A stretch of 62,308 nt of DNA from Planctomycetota bacterium (lineage in GTDB: Bacteria > Planctomycetota > UBA1135 > GCA-002686595): NCBI GenBank assembly GCA_016220085.1, contig JACRIN010000074.1, positions 1 to 62,308 of the forward strand. The letters run 5' to 3'. Both the position numbers and the translations under genes were made by a program. The notes under the pieces were generated by a model. It was not told where the DNA came from, did not search any database, and saw nothing but the letters and a program-made list of their open reading frames with translations. Below, piece by piece: positions 22,250 to 30,903 of the stretch. Within the stretch, counting starts at the first letter, position 1. Every line of letters begins with the position of its first letter.

Positions 22250-25200
22250 ATGGATTCCGGGCACCCGAGACTTCCGACGAGCGCCGCTCTGAGCGCGCTC
22301 TGCGCTCCGCTTCGCGCGGTCGCTCCGCTGCTCGCACTCGCCCCGCTTCTCGCGATCGCCAGTTGCGGCGACTCGCAAGAGCCGACGCCGTCGTCCGGCG
22401 GCGCGAGCACGACCGGCGCGGCGGCCGCGACTCCGAGCGCGAAGCCCGCCCATTCCGCCGACCCCGCCGACCAGCTCGCCCGCGAACGCGCCGCCAAGTT
22501 CTTCGCGCTCGACGAGAAGACCGACGCGCTCGCGGCGTTGAAGCCGTTGCTCGCGCGGCCGGACGTCGACGAGTACGACCTGATCTCGGGCGCGATCCTC
22601 GAGCTCGCGCTCGGCGACGAAAAAGGCCTCGACCGGCTGCGCGGCGTGCTCGCGAAGAACCCGAAGTCGGCGCGCGCGCACTACGTCTTCGGTGTCTGGG
22701 AGATGCAGGCCGGCGATTTCGCCGAGGCGGCACAGCACCTGCGCGCCGCGCGCGAGCTGGTCCCGGACGACGTGCCGACGCAGCTCCTGCTCGCGGAGGC
22801 GCTCGAGGACTCGCACCCGGCGGAGGCCGAAAGCCTGTACCGCGCGGTGCGCGCGACGGGCCTCGACGAGGCGGGCAGTTGGTACGTGCTCGCGATCTTC
22901 CGCCTGAGCGGCGTGTTGATGGCGAAGTCCGGCACCGACGCGGAGCTCGAGGCGTTCTCGAGGGAGCGCTTCGCGTTGCTGCGCGAGAAAGAAGAGCTCG
23001 ACGCGCGCGGCATCCAGCCACCGAAGGACGAAGCGAAGCGCCGCGGCGAGCTCGGCAAGATCCAACCGCCTCCGGCGACGCCCGGCGACGGCGCGCGGCC
23101 CGGCGACGCGCCGAAGTTCGCCGCGCCGACGATCGTGCTGCCCGAGTTCGCGGGCGCGGAGCTCTGCGTGCTCGACGCCGACAACGACTGCAAGCCCGAC
23201 CTGCTCGGCCGCGCGCCGAACGGCGACGTGCGGCTCGCGCTCTCGCGCGCCGGCGGCTTCGAGGTCCGGACGCTCGCGACGGGCGCCGCCGCCGCGTGCG
23301 CGTTCGACTTCGGCAACGACGACGACCAGGACCTGGTCTATCTCGCGAACGGCGCGCTGCGGCTGGTCGAGGCCGTGCGCGATCCGACGACGCAGGCGGT
23401 GACGTGGCAGCCGCGCGACGGCGAGCTCGCGCGGATCGCCGGTTCGCTCGAGGGCTCCTCGATCGTGCCGGTCGACTACGACCACGAAGGCGACCTCGAC
23501 TTGGTGCTCGTCGGTGCGTTCGGCGCGCGCTTGTTGCGCAGCGACGGCGCAGAAAAACCCGGCGGCAAGTTCACCGACGTCACCGCCGAAGCGGGGCTGC
23601 CGAGCGGACGTCCGTTCACGTGGTGCGTGCCCGAGGACTACGACACCGACCAGGACGTCGACCTGCTGTTCGGCGGCGCGACCACGTTCCTCGCCAGCAA
23701 CCTGCGCGGCGGCAAGTTCGAGGACCAGAGCGCGCGCCTCGGCTCGTTCGTCGCCGCGAGCACGCCGGCGGTCGGCGATTTCGACCACGACGCGCGGCCG
23801 GACGTCTTCGACGGCGCGAGCGGCGCGCTCTGGCTCGACCGGTTGTCGGGCAAGTTCGAAAAGGCCGCGCTCGCCGGCGCGGCCGCGCCGTGGCCGCGCG
23901 CCGCGCTGGTCGACCTCGACCTCGACGGGTTCTTCGACGTGCTCGGGCTCGAAGGCGACGCCGTCGGCGTGCGCCGCGCGCTCGGATGGCCCGACGGCAA
24001 CGCGGCGGCGAAGTTCGAGCTCGCGGGCGTCTCCGGAGCGAGTTCGTGCGTCGTCGACGACTTCGACGGCGACCTGAAGCCCGATCTGTTGGTCGCGTGC
24101 AGCGCGGGCGTCGCGTTCGCGCGCGGCGAGAGCGGTTTCGGCAACGCCGCGCGGCTGAAGTCCGTCGGCAAGAAGGACAATCGCCGCGGGATCGGCGCGG
24201 TCGTCGAAGTGCGCGCCGGCGGGCGCTACCAACGGCACTTCTGGCGCGGCGAGGCGTTGCTCGTCGGCGCAGGAGCCGCGAGCGCGCTCGATTGGCACCG
24301 CACGCTCTGGCCGGACGGCTCGTTCCAGTGGATGAAGTCGGTCGCGCTCGGCGATCGCACGTGCTTGCCCGGCGCGCTCGACGACTTCACGCAGGGCGAC
24401 GCGCTGCGCGGCTCGTGTCCGTTCCTCTACACGTGGAACGGAACGAAGAACGTCTTCGTGTCCGACGTGCTCGGCATCACGCCGCTCGGTCTGCCGATGG
24501 CGCCCGGGCTCTTGGTGCCGCCCGATCACGACGAATACGTGCTCGTGCGCTCCGATCAGCTCGCTCCGAAGGACGGCGCGTTCGAACTGCACTTCACCGA
24601 GGAGCTGCGCGAGGTCACGTACCTCGATCGCATCCGGCTCGACGTGATCGACCACCCGGTCGGCACCGAGATCTTCCCGAACGAGCTCTTCTGCTTCCCG
24701 CCGTTCCCGGCGCCGCACGTGCACACGGTGCGCGAGCCGCTCGCGCCGCTGCGCGCGATCGGCAGCGACGGCAAGGACTGGACCGAAGCGCTCGCCGCGA
24801 ACGACGAGCGCTTCGCCGTGCCCTTCACTCCCGCGCCGCCGCAGTTCCGAGGGCTCGCGAACCCGCACTTCCTGGAGCTCGAGTTCGACCCGGCGAAGGT
24901 GACGCGCGCGACGAAACTGAGGCTCTTCCTCAACGGCTGGTTCTTTTGGACCGACGCGAGCGTCAACACCGCATCCGCGTACGACCCCGAGCACGAGTTC
25001 GTTCCGCCGATCGTGCAGGTCCCCGACGGCCACGGCGGTTGGCGCGACGCGGGCCCACCGATCGGTTTCCCGGCCGGCAAGACGAAGACGATGGTGATCG
25101 ACGCCGAGTCCCTGTTGCTGCGCGACGATCCGCGCATCCGCATCTTCTCGACGCTGCGCCTCTACTGGGATTCGATCCGGCTCGCGACCGACGCCGACGA

Positions 25201-25774
25201 CGCGCCGTACACGGTCACCGAGCTCGAGCCCGCGAGCGCCGAGCTCTGGCGCCGCGGCTTCAGCGCGCCGCTCGTCGACGGCAAGCCCGACCAGCCCGAG
25301 CGCTTCGACTGGGACCACCTCACCGCCTATCCGAGCTGGAACCCGCACCCCGGGATGTACACGAAGTACGGCGACTGCGTGCCGTTGGTGACCGTCGTCG
25401 ACGATCGCTACGTGATCCTCGCGAGCGGCGACGCGCTCACCGTGCGCTTCGACGCGACGAAACTCGCGCCGCCCGCGCCGGGCACGACGCGCGACTTCTT
25501 CGTGTACCTCGACGGCTGGGCGAAGGACCGCGATCCGAACACCGTCGAGGCGCTGTTCGTCGAGCCGCTGCCGTTCCACGGCATGAGCGGCTATCCCTAC
25601 GGCGCCAACGAGCGCTTCCCCGACGACGCGGAGCACCGCGCGTGGCGCAAGCAATGGAACACGCGCGCGGCGGAGCCGTGGATGCGTTCGCTGGTCGAGG
25701 GCGCGCCTCAGTTCGGACCCGCGAGCGAGAGGGAGAACGGGCTCTCGAACGCTTCGATCGCGCCGCGGAACTGA
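22250..25774 (+). CDS. Giant lipoprotein: TPR region, FG-GAP/VCBS repeats and ASPIC/UnbV-like region
   Basis: A 1174-residue exported lipoprotein: the signal ends LLAIASC (lipobox, Cys about residue 39). Residues 75-200 are TPR-like helices. From about residue 310 to 630 there are seven FG-GAP/VCBS strands with calcium-loop motifs such as DADNDCKPD, DYDHEGDLD, DYDTDQDVD, DFDHDARPD and DFDGDLKPD. A region with GRYQRHFWRGEALLVGAG and LWPDGSFQ resembles the ASPIC/UnbV module. The last 450 residues form a conserved-looking domain that I cannot name. The ATG at 22250 has GGAGG 9 nt upstream. Such CRTAC1-like proteins are abundant in Planctomycetes; the function is unknown. Its 3' end overlaps the convergent thioesterase gene by 67 bp. 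Confidence 0.88.
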   Translation: MDSGHPRLPTSAALSALCAPLRAVAPLLALAPLLAIASCGDSQEPTPSSGGASTTGAAAATPSAKPAHSADPADQLARERAAKFFALDEKTDALAALKPLLARPDVDEYDLISGAILELALGDEKGLDRLRGVLAKNPKSARAHYVFGVWEMQAGDFAEAAQHLRAARELVPDDVPTQLLLAEALEDSHPAEAESLYRAVRATGLDEAGSWYVLAIFRLSGVLMAKSGTDAELEAFSRERFALLREKEELDARGIQPPKDEAKRRGELGKIQPPPATPGDGARPGDAPKFAAPTIVLPEFAGAELCVLDADNDCKPDLLGRAPNGDVRLALSRAGGFEVRTLATGAAAACAFDFGNDDDQDLVYLANGALRLVEAVRDPTTQAVTWQPRDGELARIAGSLEGSSIVPVDYDHEGDLDLVLVGAFGARLLRSDGAEKPGGKFTDVTAEAGLPSGRPFTWCVPEDYDTDQDVDLLFGGATTFLASNLRGGKFEDQSARLGSFVAASTPAVGDFDHDARPDVFDGASGALWLDRLSGKFEKAALAGAAAPWPRAALVDLDLDGFFDVLGLEGDAVGVRRALGWPDGNAAAKFELAGVSGASSCVVDDFDGDLKPDLLVACSAGVAFARGESGFGNAARLKSVGKKDNRRGIGAVVEVRAGGRYQRHFWRGEALLVGAGAASALDWHRTLWPDGSFQWMKSVALGDRTCLPGALDDFTQGDALRGSCPFLYTWNGTKNVFVSDVLGITPLGLPMAPGLLVPPDHDEYVLVRSDQLAPKDGAFELHFTEELREVTYLDRIRLDVIDHPVGTEIFPNELFCFPPFPAPHVHTVREPLAPLRAIGSDGKDWTEALAANDERFAVPFTPAPPQFRGLANPHFLELEFDPAKVTRATKLRLFLNGWFFWTDASVNTASAYDPEHEFVPPIVQVPDGHGGWRDAGPPIGFPAGKTKTMVIDAESLLLRDDPRIRIFSTLRLYWDSIRLATDADDAPYTVTELEPASAELWRRGFSAPLVDGKPDQPERFDWDHLTAYPSWNPHPGMYTKYGDCVPLVTVVDDRYVILASGDALTVRFDATKLAPPAPGTTRDFFVYLDGWAKDRDPNTVEALFVEPLPFHGMSGYPYGANERFPDDAEHRAWRKQWNTRAAEPWMRSLVEGAPQFGPASERENGLSNASIAPRN

Positions 25775-26166
25775 GCGGTCATCGGTCGGCTCTTGCCGGT
25801 CGCCTGGTCGTAGCAGACGAGCAGCGCTTCGCCCTCGGCCCACACGGTGCCGGTCGCGGCGTCGCGCACGCGGTAGGCCTGCTCGAACGAGCTCTTCCCG
25901 AGGCGCGTCGTGCCGAGCTCGACGTCGACCTCGACGCCGCCCTTGCCCGGCGCGACGAAACGGACGTTGGTCTGCGCGAGCAGGAACGGGAAGTGATTGC
26001 CTTCGAGCAACCCGAGCTGGCGCGCCCACCCGAGCCGCGCCTCCTCGAACAACGTCAGGTAGATCGCGTTGTTGAGCACGTTCTGGTTGTCCTCGTCCGA
26101 CCAGCGCGTGGCGACGCGGCGGCGAAAGCGCAGCCGGCTCGAATCGGGAACTTGCGGCGCGTTCAC
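25708..26166 (-). CDS. 4HBT-family acyl-CoA thioesterase
   Basis: A 152-residue hotdog-fold thioesterase of the YbgC/FadM type: VATRWSDEDNQNVLNNAIYLTLFEEARLGW carries the catalytic Asp-x-x-x-x-x-Asn-Asn pattern, followed by VRFVAPGKGGVEVDVE and GTVWAEGEALLVCYD. It hydrolyses acyl-CoA thioesters in the cytoplasm. The GTG start at 26166 overlaps the stop of the upstream EamA transporter gene (GTGA), so they are translationally coupled. The 3' end runs 67 bp into the convergent VCBS gene, and both proteins keep plausible C-termini across the overlap. Confidence 0.88.
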   Translation of the reverse strand: MNAPQVPDSSRLRFRRRVATRWSDEDNQNVLNNAIYLTLFEEARLGWARQLGLLEGNHFPFLLAQTNVRFVAPGKGGVEVDVELGTTRLGKSSFEQAYRVRDAATGTVWAEGEALLVCYDQATGKSRPMTAQFRGAIEAFESPFSLSLAGPN

Positions 26167-27110
26167 GGGCGGACTTCTCTTTCGGCGACCGGCGCGGCGG
26201 CGGGCGGCAGCTTGCGTTTCCTCAGCACGAGCGCGAGCCCGGCGAAGATCAGCGCCGCGGCGAGCAACAGACCTTCCTGCAACGGCCGGCCGAGCCAAAA
26301 GTAGTCGGCGGCGCACGTCACCAGCGGCTGCAGGTAGATGTACGCGGCGGTGGTCGAGGCGGAGACCTTGGAGAGCGCGTACGTGTTGAGCAGGTAGGCG
26401 CCGACGGTCGCGCCGAGCAGCACGAAGACCAGCGCGCCCCACTCGCGCGAGCCGGCGCCGGCGGGGAAGAAGTCGGCGTTCCACGCGAACAGCGGCACGG
26501 TCGGCGCCGCGAGCAGGAAGACCCACGTGACGACCGCGAGCGGCGGATAGCGCTGCGTCAGCGGTCGCGCGAGCACGAGGAAGTACGCGTAGCTCGCCGC
26601 GTTGGTCAGCATCAGCAAGTTGCCGAACAGGTACGCGCGCGAGAGGTCGGGCCCGCGCTGCAGGAGCAGCACCAGTGTGCCCGTCAGCGCGACGGCGATG
26701 CCGATCCCGCGCTGCGCGTCGAAACGCTCGCTGCCGAGCAGCGTCGCGATCACGTAGGTGAACACCGGGATCACCGGCATGATCAGCGCGGCGTTGACCG
26801 GCGTCGAGCGATCGAGCCCTTCGAGGAAGAGCACCATGTTGAGCGCGATCCCGAAGAGCGCGCAAACGGCCAGCCGCGGGAGGTCCTCGCGTTTCGGCAA
26901 CATCGCCCGCCGGTGGACGACGACCGCGGCGCCGCCGAGCACGCCCGCGCCGACCAGGATGCGCCATCCGACGATCGCGCGCGCCGAAAAGTGGTCGGGC
27001 GCCCAATGTCGGACGGCGGGGAACAACCCGAAGAGCACCTGCACCCAGAGGAGCGCGATGTAGCCCTTCTTGCGTTCGCGTGCGTCGACGAGCGCGGCGT
27101 GCGCGGTCAT
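26163..27110 (-). CDS. EamA/DMT-family transporter
   Basis: A 315-residue membrane protein with ten predicted helices arranged as two EamA repeats. The first repeat contains GWRILVGAGVLGGA and STPVNAALIMPVIPVFTYVIATLL; the second contains GATVGAYLLNTYALSKVSASTTAAYIYLQPLV, the typical DMT pattern. It probably exports amino acids or small metabolites, but the family is too broad to say which. The ATG at 27110 has TACCGT 6 nt upstream, and the following thioesterase gene overlaps by 4 nt. It is divergent from the NUDIX gene. Confidence 0.9.
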   Translation of the reverse strand: MTAHAALVDARERKKGYIALLWVQVLFGLFPAVRHWAPDHFSARAIVGWRILVGAGVLGGAAVVVHRRAMLPKREDLPRLAVCALFGIALNMVLFLEGLDRSTPVNAALIMPVIPVFTYVIATLLGSERFDAQRGIGIAVALTGTLVLLLQRGPDLSRAYLFGNLLMLTNAASYAYFLVLARPLTQRYPPLAVVTWVFLLAAPTVPLFAWNADFFPAGAGSREWGALVFVLLGATVGAYLLNTYALSKVSASTTAAYIYLQPLVTCAADYFWLGRPLQEGLLLAAALIFAGLALVLRKRKLPPAAAPVAEREVRP

Positions 27111-27116
27111 CCGGGA

Positions 27117-27122
27117 ACGGTA
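27117..27122 (-). promoter_or_regulatory. -10 box TACCGT of a probable leaderless promoter
   Basis: On the minus strand TACCGT ends exactly 6 nt before the ATG at 27110 of the transporter gene. Confidence 0.4.
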
Positions 27123-27200
27123 GCGCCTCGAACTCCTCGCCGCCACCGCGGCGCGAGCGTCGGCCGCGCTCCGCGCGTACACTCTGCGTCCGACTCGCCC

Positions 27201-27782
27201 ATGAGCTCCTTCGACGATCCGTCGCGCGCCGAACCGCGACCTTGGCGCATGCAGCGCTCCGAGCGCGGCGAGAACCTCTCGATTTGTCGCGTGCGCTTCG
27301 ACCATCTCGAGAATCCGCGCACCGGCAAGGTGCTGCGGCGCACGGTGCTCGAGACGCGCGACTGGGTCAACGTCGTCGCGTTGACCGCCGAGCAGAAGCT
27401 CGTCGTCGTCAAGCAGTTCCGCTTCGGCACCGGCGCGATCACGACCGAGATTCCGGGTGGCGTGATCGATACCGGCGAGGCGCCGATCGACGCCGCGCGT
27501 CGCGAGCTGCGCGAGGAATGCGGCTACAGCTCGGATGACTGGACCTACCTCGGCGCGGTCGAGCCCAATCCCGCGTTCCACGACAACCTCTGCCACCACT
27601 TCCTCGCGCGCGGCGTCGCGCGCACGCACGAGCAGGAGCTGGACTCCGGCGAGGACATCGTCGTCGCCGAGCTCGCGCTCGACGAGGTGCGCGCACGGAT
27701 CCGGGCCGGCGAAATCCGCCACGCTCTCGTGCTGACCGCCCTGCAGCGTGTGCTCGATCTGCGCACGCTTCCGGAGAGCTGA
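27201..27782 (+). CDS. NUDIX hydrolase (ADP-ribose pyrophosphatase-like)
   Basis: A 193-residue enzyme with a complete Nudix box at residues 86-109 (GGVIDTG, then E, then ARRELREECGY). The preceding LVVVKQFRFGTGAITTEIPGG is typical of the NudF/ADP-ribose pyrophosphatase branch. It should split a nucleoside diphosphate linked to another moiety with Mg2+. It is cytoplasmic. It heads a likely operon: the DUF885 gene begins 3 nt after its stop and the S51-like gene overlaps that one. A TACACT box lies 14-20 nt upstream of the ATG. Confidence 0.92.
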   Translation: MSSFDDPSRAEPRPWRMQRSERGENLSICRVRFDHLENPRTGKVLRRTVLETRDWVNVVALTAEQKLVVVKQFRFGTGAITTEIPGGVIDTGEAPIDAARRELREECGYSSDDWTYLGAVEPNPAFHDNLCHHFLARGVARTHEQELDSGEDIVVAELALDEVRARIRAGEIRHALVLTALQRVLDLRTLPES

Positions 27783-27785
27783 TCG

Positions 27786-29768
27786 ATGCGTCGCTTCGCG
27801 CTGGTCATCGGCTTGCTCGGCTGCGGGCTCGTTTCGCTCGGGACGTCCTGTCGCGTCGCTTCCGCGCCGCAGCGCGAGAGCCCGTGGGCCGAGCGCGCAG
27901 GCGCCGTGCGCTCGGTCGAACTCGACGCGCTCTGCCGCGACGTCTGGGAGGACCGTCTCGCCCGCGATCCGCTGCTCGCGACGCGGCTCGGCGATCCGCG
28001 CTTTCACGCCGAGCTCGTCACGCCGTCGCCGCGGGAGCGCGAGGACCGCGCGAACGCCGCGAAAGGGTTCCTCGCGCGCGCGCACTCGCTCGACCGGAGC
28101 GGCTTCGCGGGCGAGGACGCGCTGACGCTTGCGCTGCTCGTCGACGAGCTCGAGCTCGCCGTCGCGGAGTGCGAGCTCGCCGTCGACTACGACTCCTGGA
28201 ACCTCGACCTGCGCGGCGGCCCGCACAATCTCTTCCTCGGCCTCACCGAACTGCAGCCGACGGGGACGCCGGAAGAGCGCGCGGCGTTCGTCGCGCGCTG
28301 GAAGCGCATCCCGGCGTACGTCGATCAATGCACGAGCAATCTCGCGCGCGGGCTCGCGCACGGCCGCGTCGCGTCGCGCACCGCGGTCGATCGCACGGTG
28401 CAGCAGCTCGATCGCCTGCTCGCGACGCTGGTCGTCCAAAGCCCGCTGGTCGCGCCCGCGACCGGCGGCGGACGTTGGATCGAGTACGACGGCCGCGAGC
28501 CGCTGGCCGCGGTCGCGCGGCGCGAACTCGGCGACACGACCCGCGGCGACGACCTCGGCGCGCTGAACCGCCACGTCGGCCGACCGGATTTCCCGTCGCG
28601 CACGTGGCTCTTGCTGCCGGCGGCGGACGATCCGCTCCGCCCCGAGGAGCGCGGCGCGTTCGTCTTCGCGGTGTTGACGACCGTCCGCGACGAGATCTAC
28701 CCGGCGTTCGCGCGCTACCGCGATCGGATCGAGCGAGAGCTCGCTCCGCTCGCCCGCAGCGACACCCGACCGGGCGTGTCGCACGTCGAGGGCGGCGCCG
28801 AGGCGTACCGCGTCGCGATCCGCCGCCACACGTCGCTCGAGCTGACGCCCGAGGAGATCCACGACCTCGGCGTCGCCGAGATCGCGCGCATCGAGCACGA
28901 GATCCAAACGCTTGGAGCCAAACTCTTCGGCACCGACTCGCTCGCGATCGTCCAGAACCGGCTGCGGCGCTCGCCGGAGCTCCATTTCGCGTCGCGCGAC
29001 GCCGTCGAGGCGAAAGCGCGCGCGACGCTCGCCCGCGCCGAGGCCGCGATGCCCGCCGCGTTCTCGCTCTCGCCGCGCGCGTCGTGCGAAGTGGTCCGCG
29101 TGCCCGAACACGAGGAACGCGACACGACCACCGCCTACTACAACGCGCCTTCCGCCGACGGCGCGCGACCCGGCCGCTACTACATCAACACGTTCGAGCC
29201 GACGACTCGGCCGACGTACGACGCGGAGGCACTCGCGTTCCACGAGTCCGTGCCCGGCCACCATTTCCAGATCGCGCTCGCGCAGGAGTTGGACGAGCTG
29301 CCGCCGCTGCGCCGCTTCGGCGAGCACAACGCGTACGTCGAGGGCTGGGCGCTCTACGCGGAGAAACTCGCCGACGAGCTCGGCCTATACACGTCCGATC
29401 TGGATCGCATGGGCATGCTCTCGTTCGATGCGTGGCGCGCGGCGCGGCTGGTGGTCGACACCGGGCTGCACGCGTTCGGTTGGACGCGCGAGCAAGCGAT
29501 CGCGTATCTGACCGAGCACACGCTGCTCGCGCCCGACAACGCCGAGAACGAGGTCGACCGCTACATCGCGTGGCCGGGGCAAGCGCTCGGCTACAAGCTC
29601 GGCGAGCAACGCATCCTCTCGCTCCGCCGCGAGGCCGCGCGCGAACTCGGCGGCGAGTTCCGGCTGGCCGACTTCCACGCCGAAGTCCTGCGTCACGGGC
29701 CGGTGACGCTCGGCGCGCTCGAGAGCGAGCTCCGCGCCTGGCTCCGCGAGACCCAGGTCCGCCGATGA
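27786..29768 (+). CDS. DUF885 family lipoprotein (putative metallopeptidase)
   Basis: A 660-residue exported lipoprotein; the signal ends SLGTSC (lipobox Cys at about residue 22). The rest is the alpha-helical DUF885 (PF05960) domain, seen in LAFHESVPGHHFQIALAQELDELP (an HExxxGHH zinc motif), VEGWALYAEKLADELG with the downstream Glu, and GRYYINTFEP. DUF885 proteins are distant M1/M32-like metallopeptidases with few characterised members. It is placed between a NUDIX gene (3 nt gap) and an S51-like gene (ATGA overlap). The start ATG at 27786 is the only one giving the signal peptide. Confidence 0.9.
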   Translation: MRRFALVIGLLGCGLVSLGTSCRVASAPQRESPWAERAGAVRSVELDALCRDVWEDRLARDPLLATRLGDPRFHAELVTPSPREREDRANAAKGFLARAHSLDRSGFAGEDALTLALLVDELELAVAECELAVDYDSWNLDLRGGPHNLFLGLTELQPTGTPEERAAFVARWKRIPAYVDQCTSNLARGLAHGRVASRTAVDRTVQQLDRLLATLVVQSPLVAPATGGGRWIEYDGREPLAAVARRELGDTTRGDDLGALNRHVGRPDFPSRTWLLLPAADDPLRPEERGAFVFAVLTTVRDEIYPAFARYRDRIERELAPLARSDTRPGVSHVEGGAEAYRVAIRRHTSLELTPEEIHDLGVAEIARIEHEIQTLGAKLFGTDSLAIVQNRLRRSPELHFASRDAVEAKARATLARAEAAMPAAFSLSPRASCEVVRVPEHEERDTTTAYYNAPSADGARPGRYYINTFEPTTRPTYDAEALAFHESVPGHHFQIALAQELDELPPLRRFGEHNAYVEGWALYAEKLADELGLYTSDLDRMGMLSFDAWRAARLVVDTGLHAFGWTREQAIAYLTEHTLLAPDNAENEVDRYIAWPGQALGYKLGEQRILSLRREAARELGGEFRLADFHAEVLRHGPVTLGALESELRAWLRETQVRR

Positions 29769-30811
29769 TCGCCGCGCTGCTCCTCGCGCTCGCCCAAGAG
29801 CTCCGCGAAGAGCCCTCGCACTTGCTGCCGGCCCAGCACGCCGGCCGGGTCGTCTTGCGCGGCGGCGAGGCGGCGCCACTTCCGGACGACTTGCTCGAGC
29901 GAACCCGCGTGCGGATCGTGCTCGGCGAAGCGAAGGGCGCGCAGGAGCTAACGTTGCGCCCCCACGACTGGATCGCGGACGCTCCGGCGACGCTCGCGCG
30001 GCTCGAGGGCGCCGACGTGTTCGAGTTCGCAGGCGGCTCGCCGTACCGATTGCTCGAAGCGCTCTATCCCAAGAAGAGCGAGAGCCGCGCGATCCAGGTG
30101 CTGCGCGAACGCCATCGCCTCGGAGCGACGGTGATCGGCACCGGCGCGGGCGCGGGGTTCGTGTCCGCGTTGACGCTCGGGATCGCCGCCGAACGCGAGC
30201 GGCCCGAACGCAATCCTCGGCGCACCGATCCGATCGTGTCGCTGTGGTCGCTTTCGATCCTGCCGTGGGCGCTGGTCGCGACCGATGTCGAGACCGCGGG
30301 CGATCTCGAGCCCTTCTACGCCGCCTTGATCGAGCGCCACGTGCGCCTCGCGATCTTTCTCACGCCGGAAGCGACGCTGACGGTCGATCCGGTGCGCGGC
30401 GACGCGGTTGCGTCCGGAGACGGCGGCGTGCTGCTCCTCGACCTGCGGCGCGCGCGACGCACCCGGACCGGGTTCACCGACGGCCGGCTGGTGCAGCTTC
30501 AGGCGGGAGACCGCTGGGACGTTCGCACGCGGACGACGACGCTCGGACCGGGCGAAGCGTTGGCGCCGGAGCCCGAACGAACCCAAACGCTCGAGGTCGA
30601 GCACGCGCTCGCGACCGAGAGCCTGCGGCGTACGCTCGCGCGCCTCGGCGCCGCGCCGGTGCCGCGCGTCGTCAGGCTGGTCGGCCCCGACGCCGAGCTG
30701 ACGTTCACCCACGATGCCGACACGCGCGCCGTCGCCCGCGAAGGCGACGCACGAGCGTTCGCCGGCGCGCGGATCGACCTGCGGCTCGCGCCCGAGCACC
30801 TGCGACCGTGA
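29765..30811 (+). CDS. Peptidase S51/cyanophycinase-like protein lacking the catalytic Ser
   Basis: A 348-residue protein with a short hydrophobic start (MIAALLLALAQE). GRVVLRGGEAAPLPDDL, GADVFEFAGGSPYRLLEAL and GATVIGTGAGAGFVSAL match the S51 (cyanophycinase/dipeptidase E) fold, whose nucleophile lies in GTSAGA. Here that Ser is Gly (GTGAGA), so peptidase activity is unlikely; binding or a degenerate role is more probable. The C-terminal 130 residues hold LTVDPVRGDAVASGDGGVLLLDLR, similar to the tail of cyanophycinases. It overlaps the DUF885 stop by 4 nt. Alternative: an unrelated class I amidotransferase-like domain. Confidence 0.65.
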   Translation: MIAALLLALAQELREEPSHLLPAQHAGRVVLRGGEAAPLPDDLLERTRVRIVLGEAKGAQELTLRPHDWIADAPATLARLEGADVFEFAGGSPYRLLEALYPKKSESRAIQVLRERHRLGATVIGTGAGAGFVSALTLGIAAERERPERNPRRTDPIVSLWSLSILPWALVATDVETAGDLEPFYAALIERHVRLAIFLTPEATLTVDPVRGDAVASGDGGVLLLDLRRARRTRTGFTDGRLVQLQAGDRWDVRTRTTTLGPGEALAPEPERTQTLEVEHALATESLRRTLARLGAAPVPRVVRLVGPDAELTFTHDADTRAVAREGDARAFAGARIDLRLAPEHLRP

Positions 30812-30813
30812 GC

Positions 30814-30885
30814 GAGTCCGACCGGCGCCGCGTGGGCGGATTCCATCGGCCCCGCGCGGGCGTGTCCGATCGGCGTCGATCGGGT
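30814..30885 (+). repeat. Degenerate 24-nt tandem repeats upstream of the sulfatase-like lipoprotein gene
   Basis: Three diverged 24-nt units (30814-30837, 30838-30861, 30862-30885), each with a core like TCCGAyCGGCG followed by a GGGC or GGGT end, fill the gap between the S51-like stop and the next gene. The last unit runs into a TACATT box (30885-30890). Confidence 0.5.
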
Positions 30886-30903
30886 ACATTCGACCGCTCA
30901 CGC

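Noticed and set aside
22193..26029. A 1278-residue minus-strand ORF opposite the VCBS lipoprotein
   Set aside because: Arg/Ala-rich shadow caused by high GC; the plus strand has a signal peptide, FG-GAP motifs and a ribosome site. Only its edges overlap real minus-strand genes.
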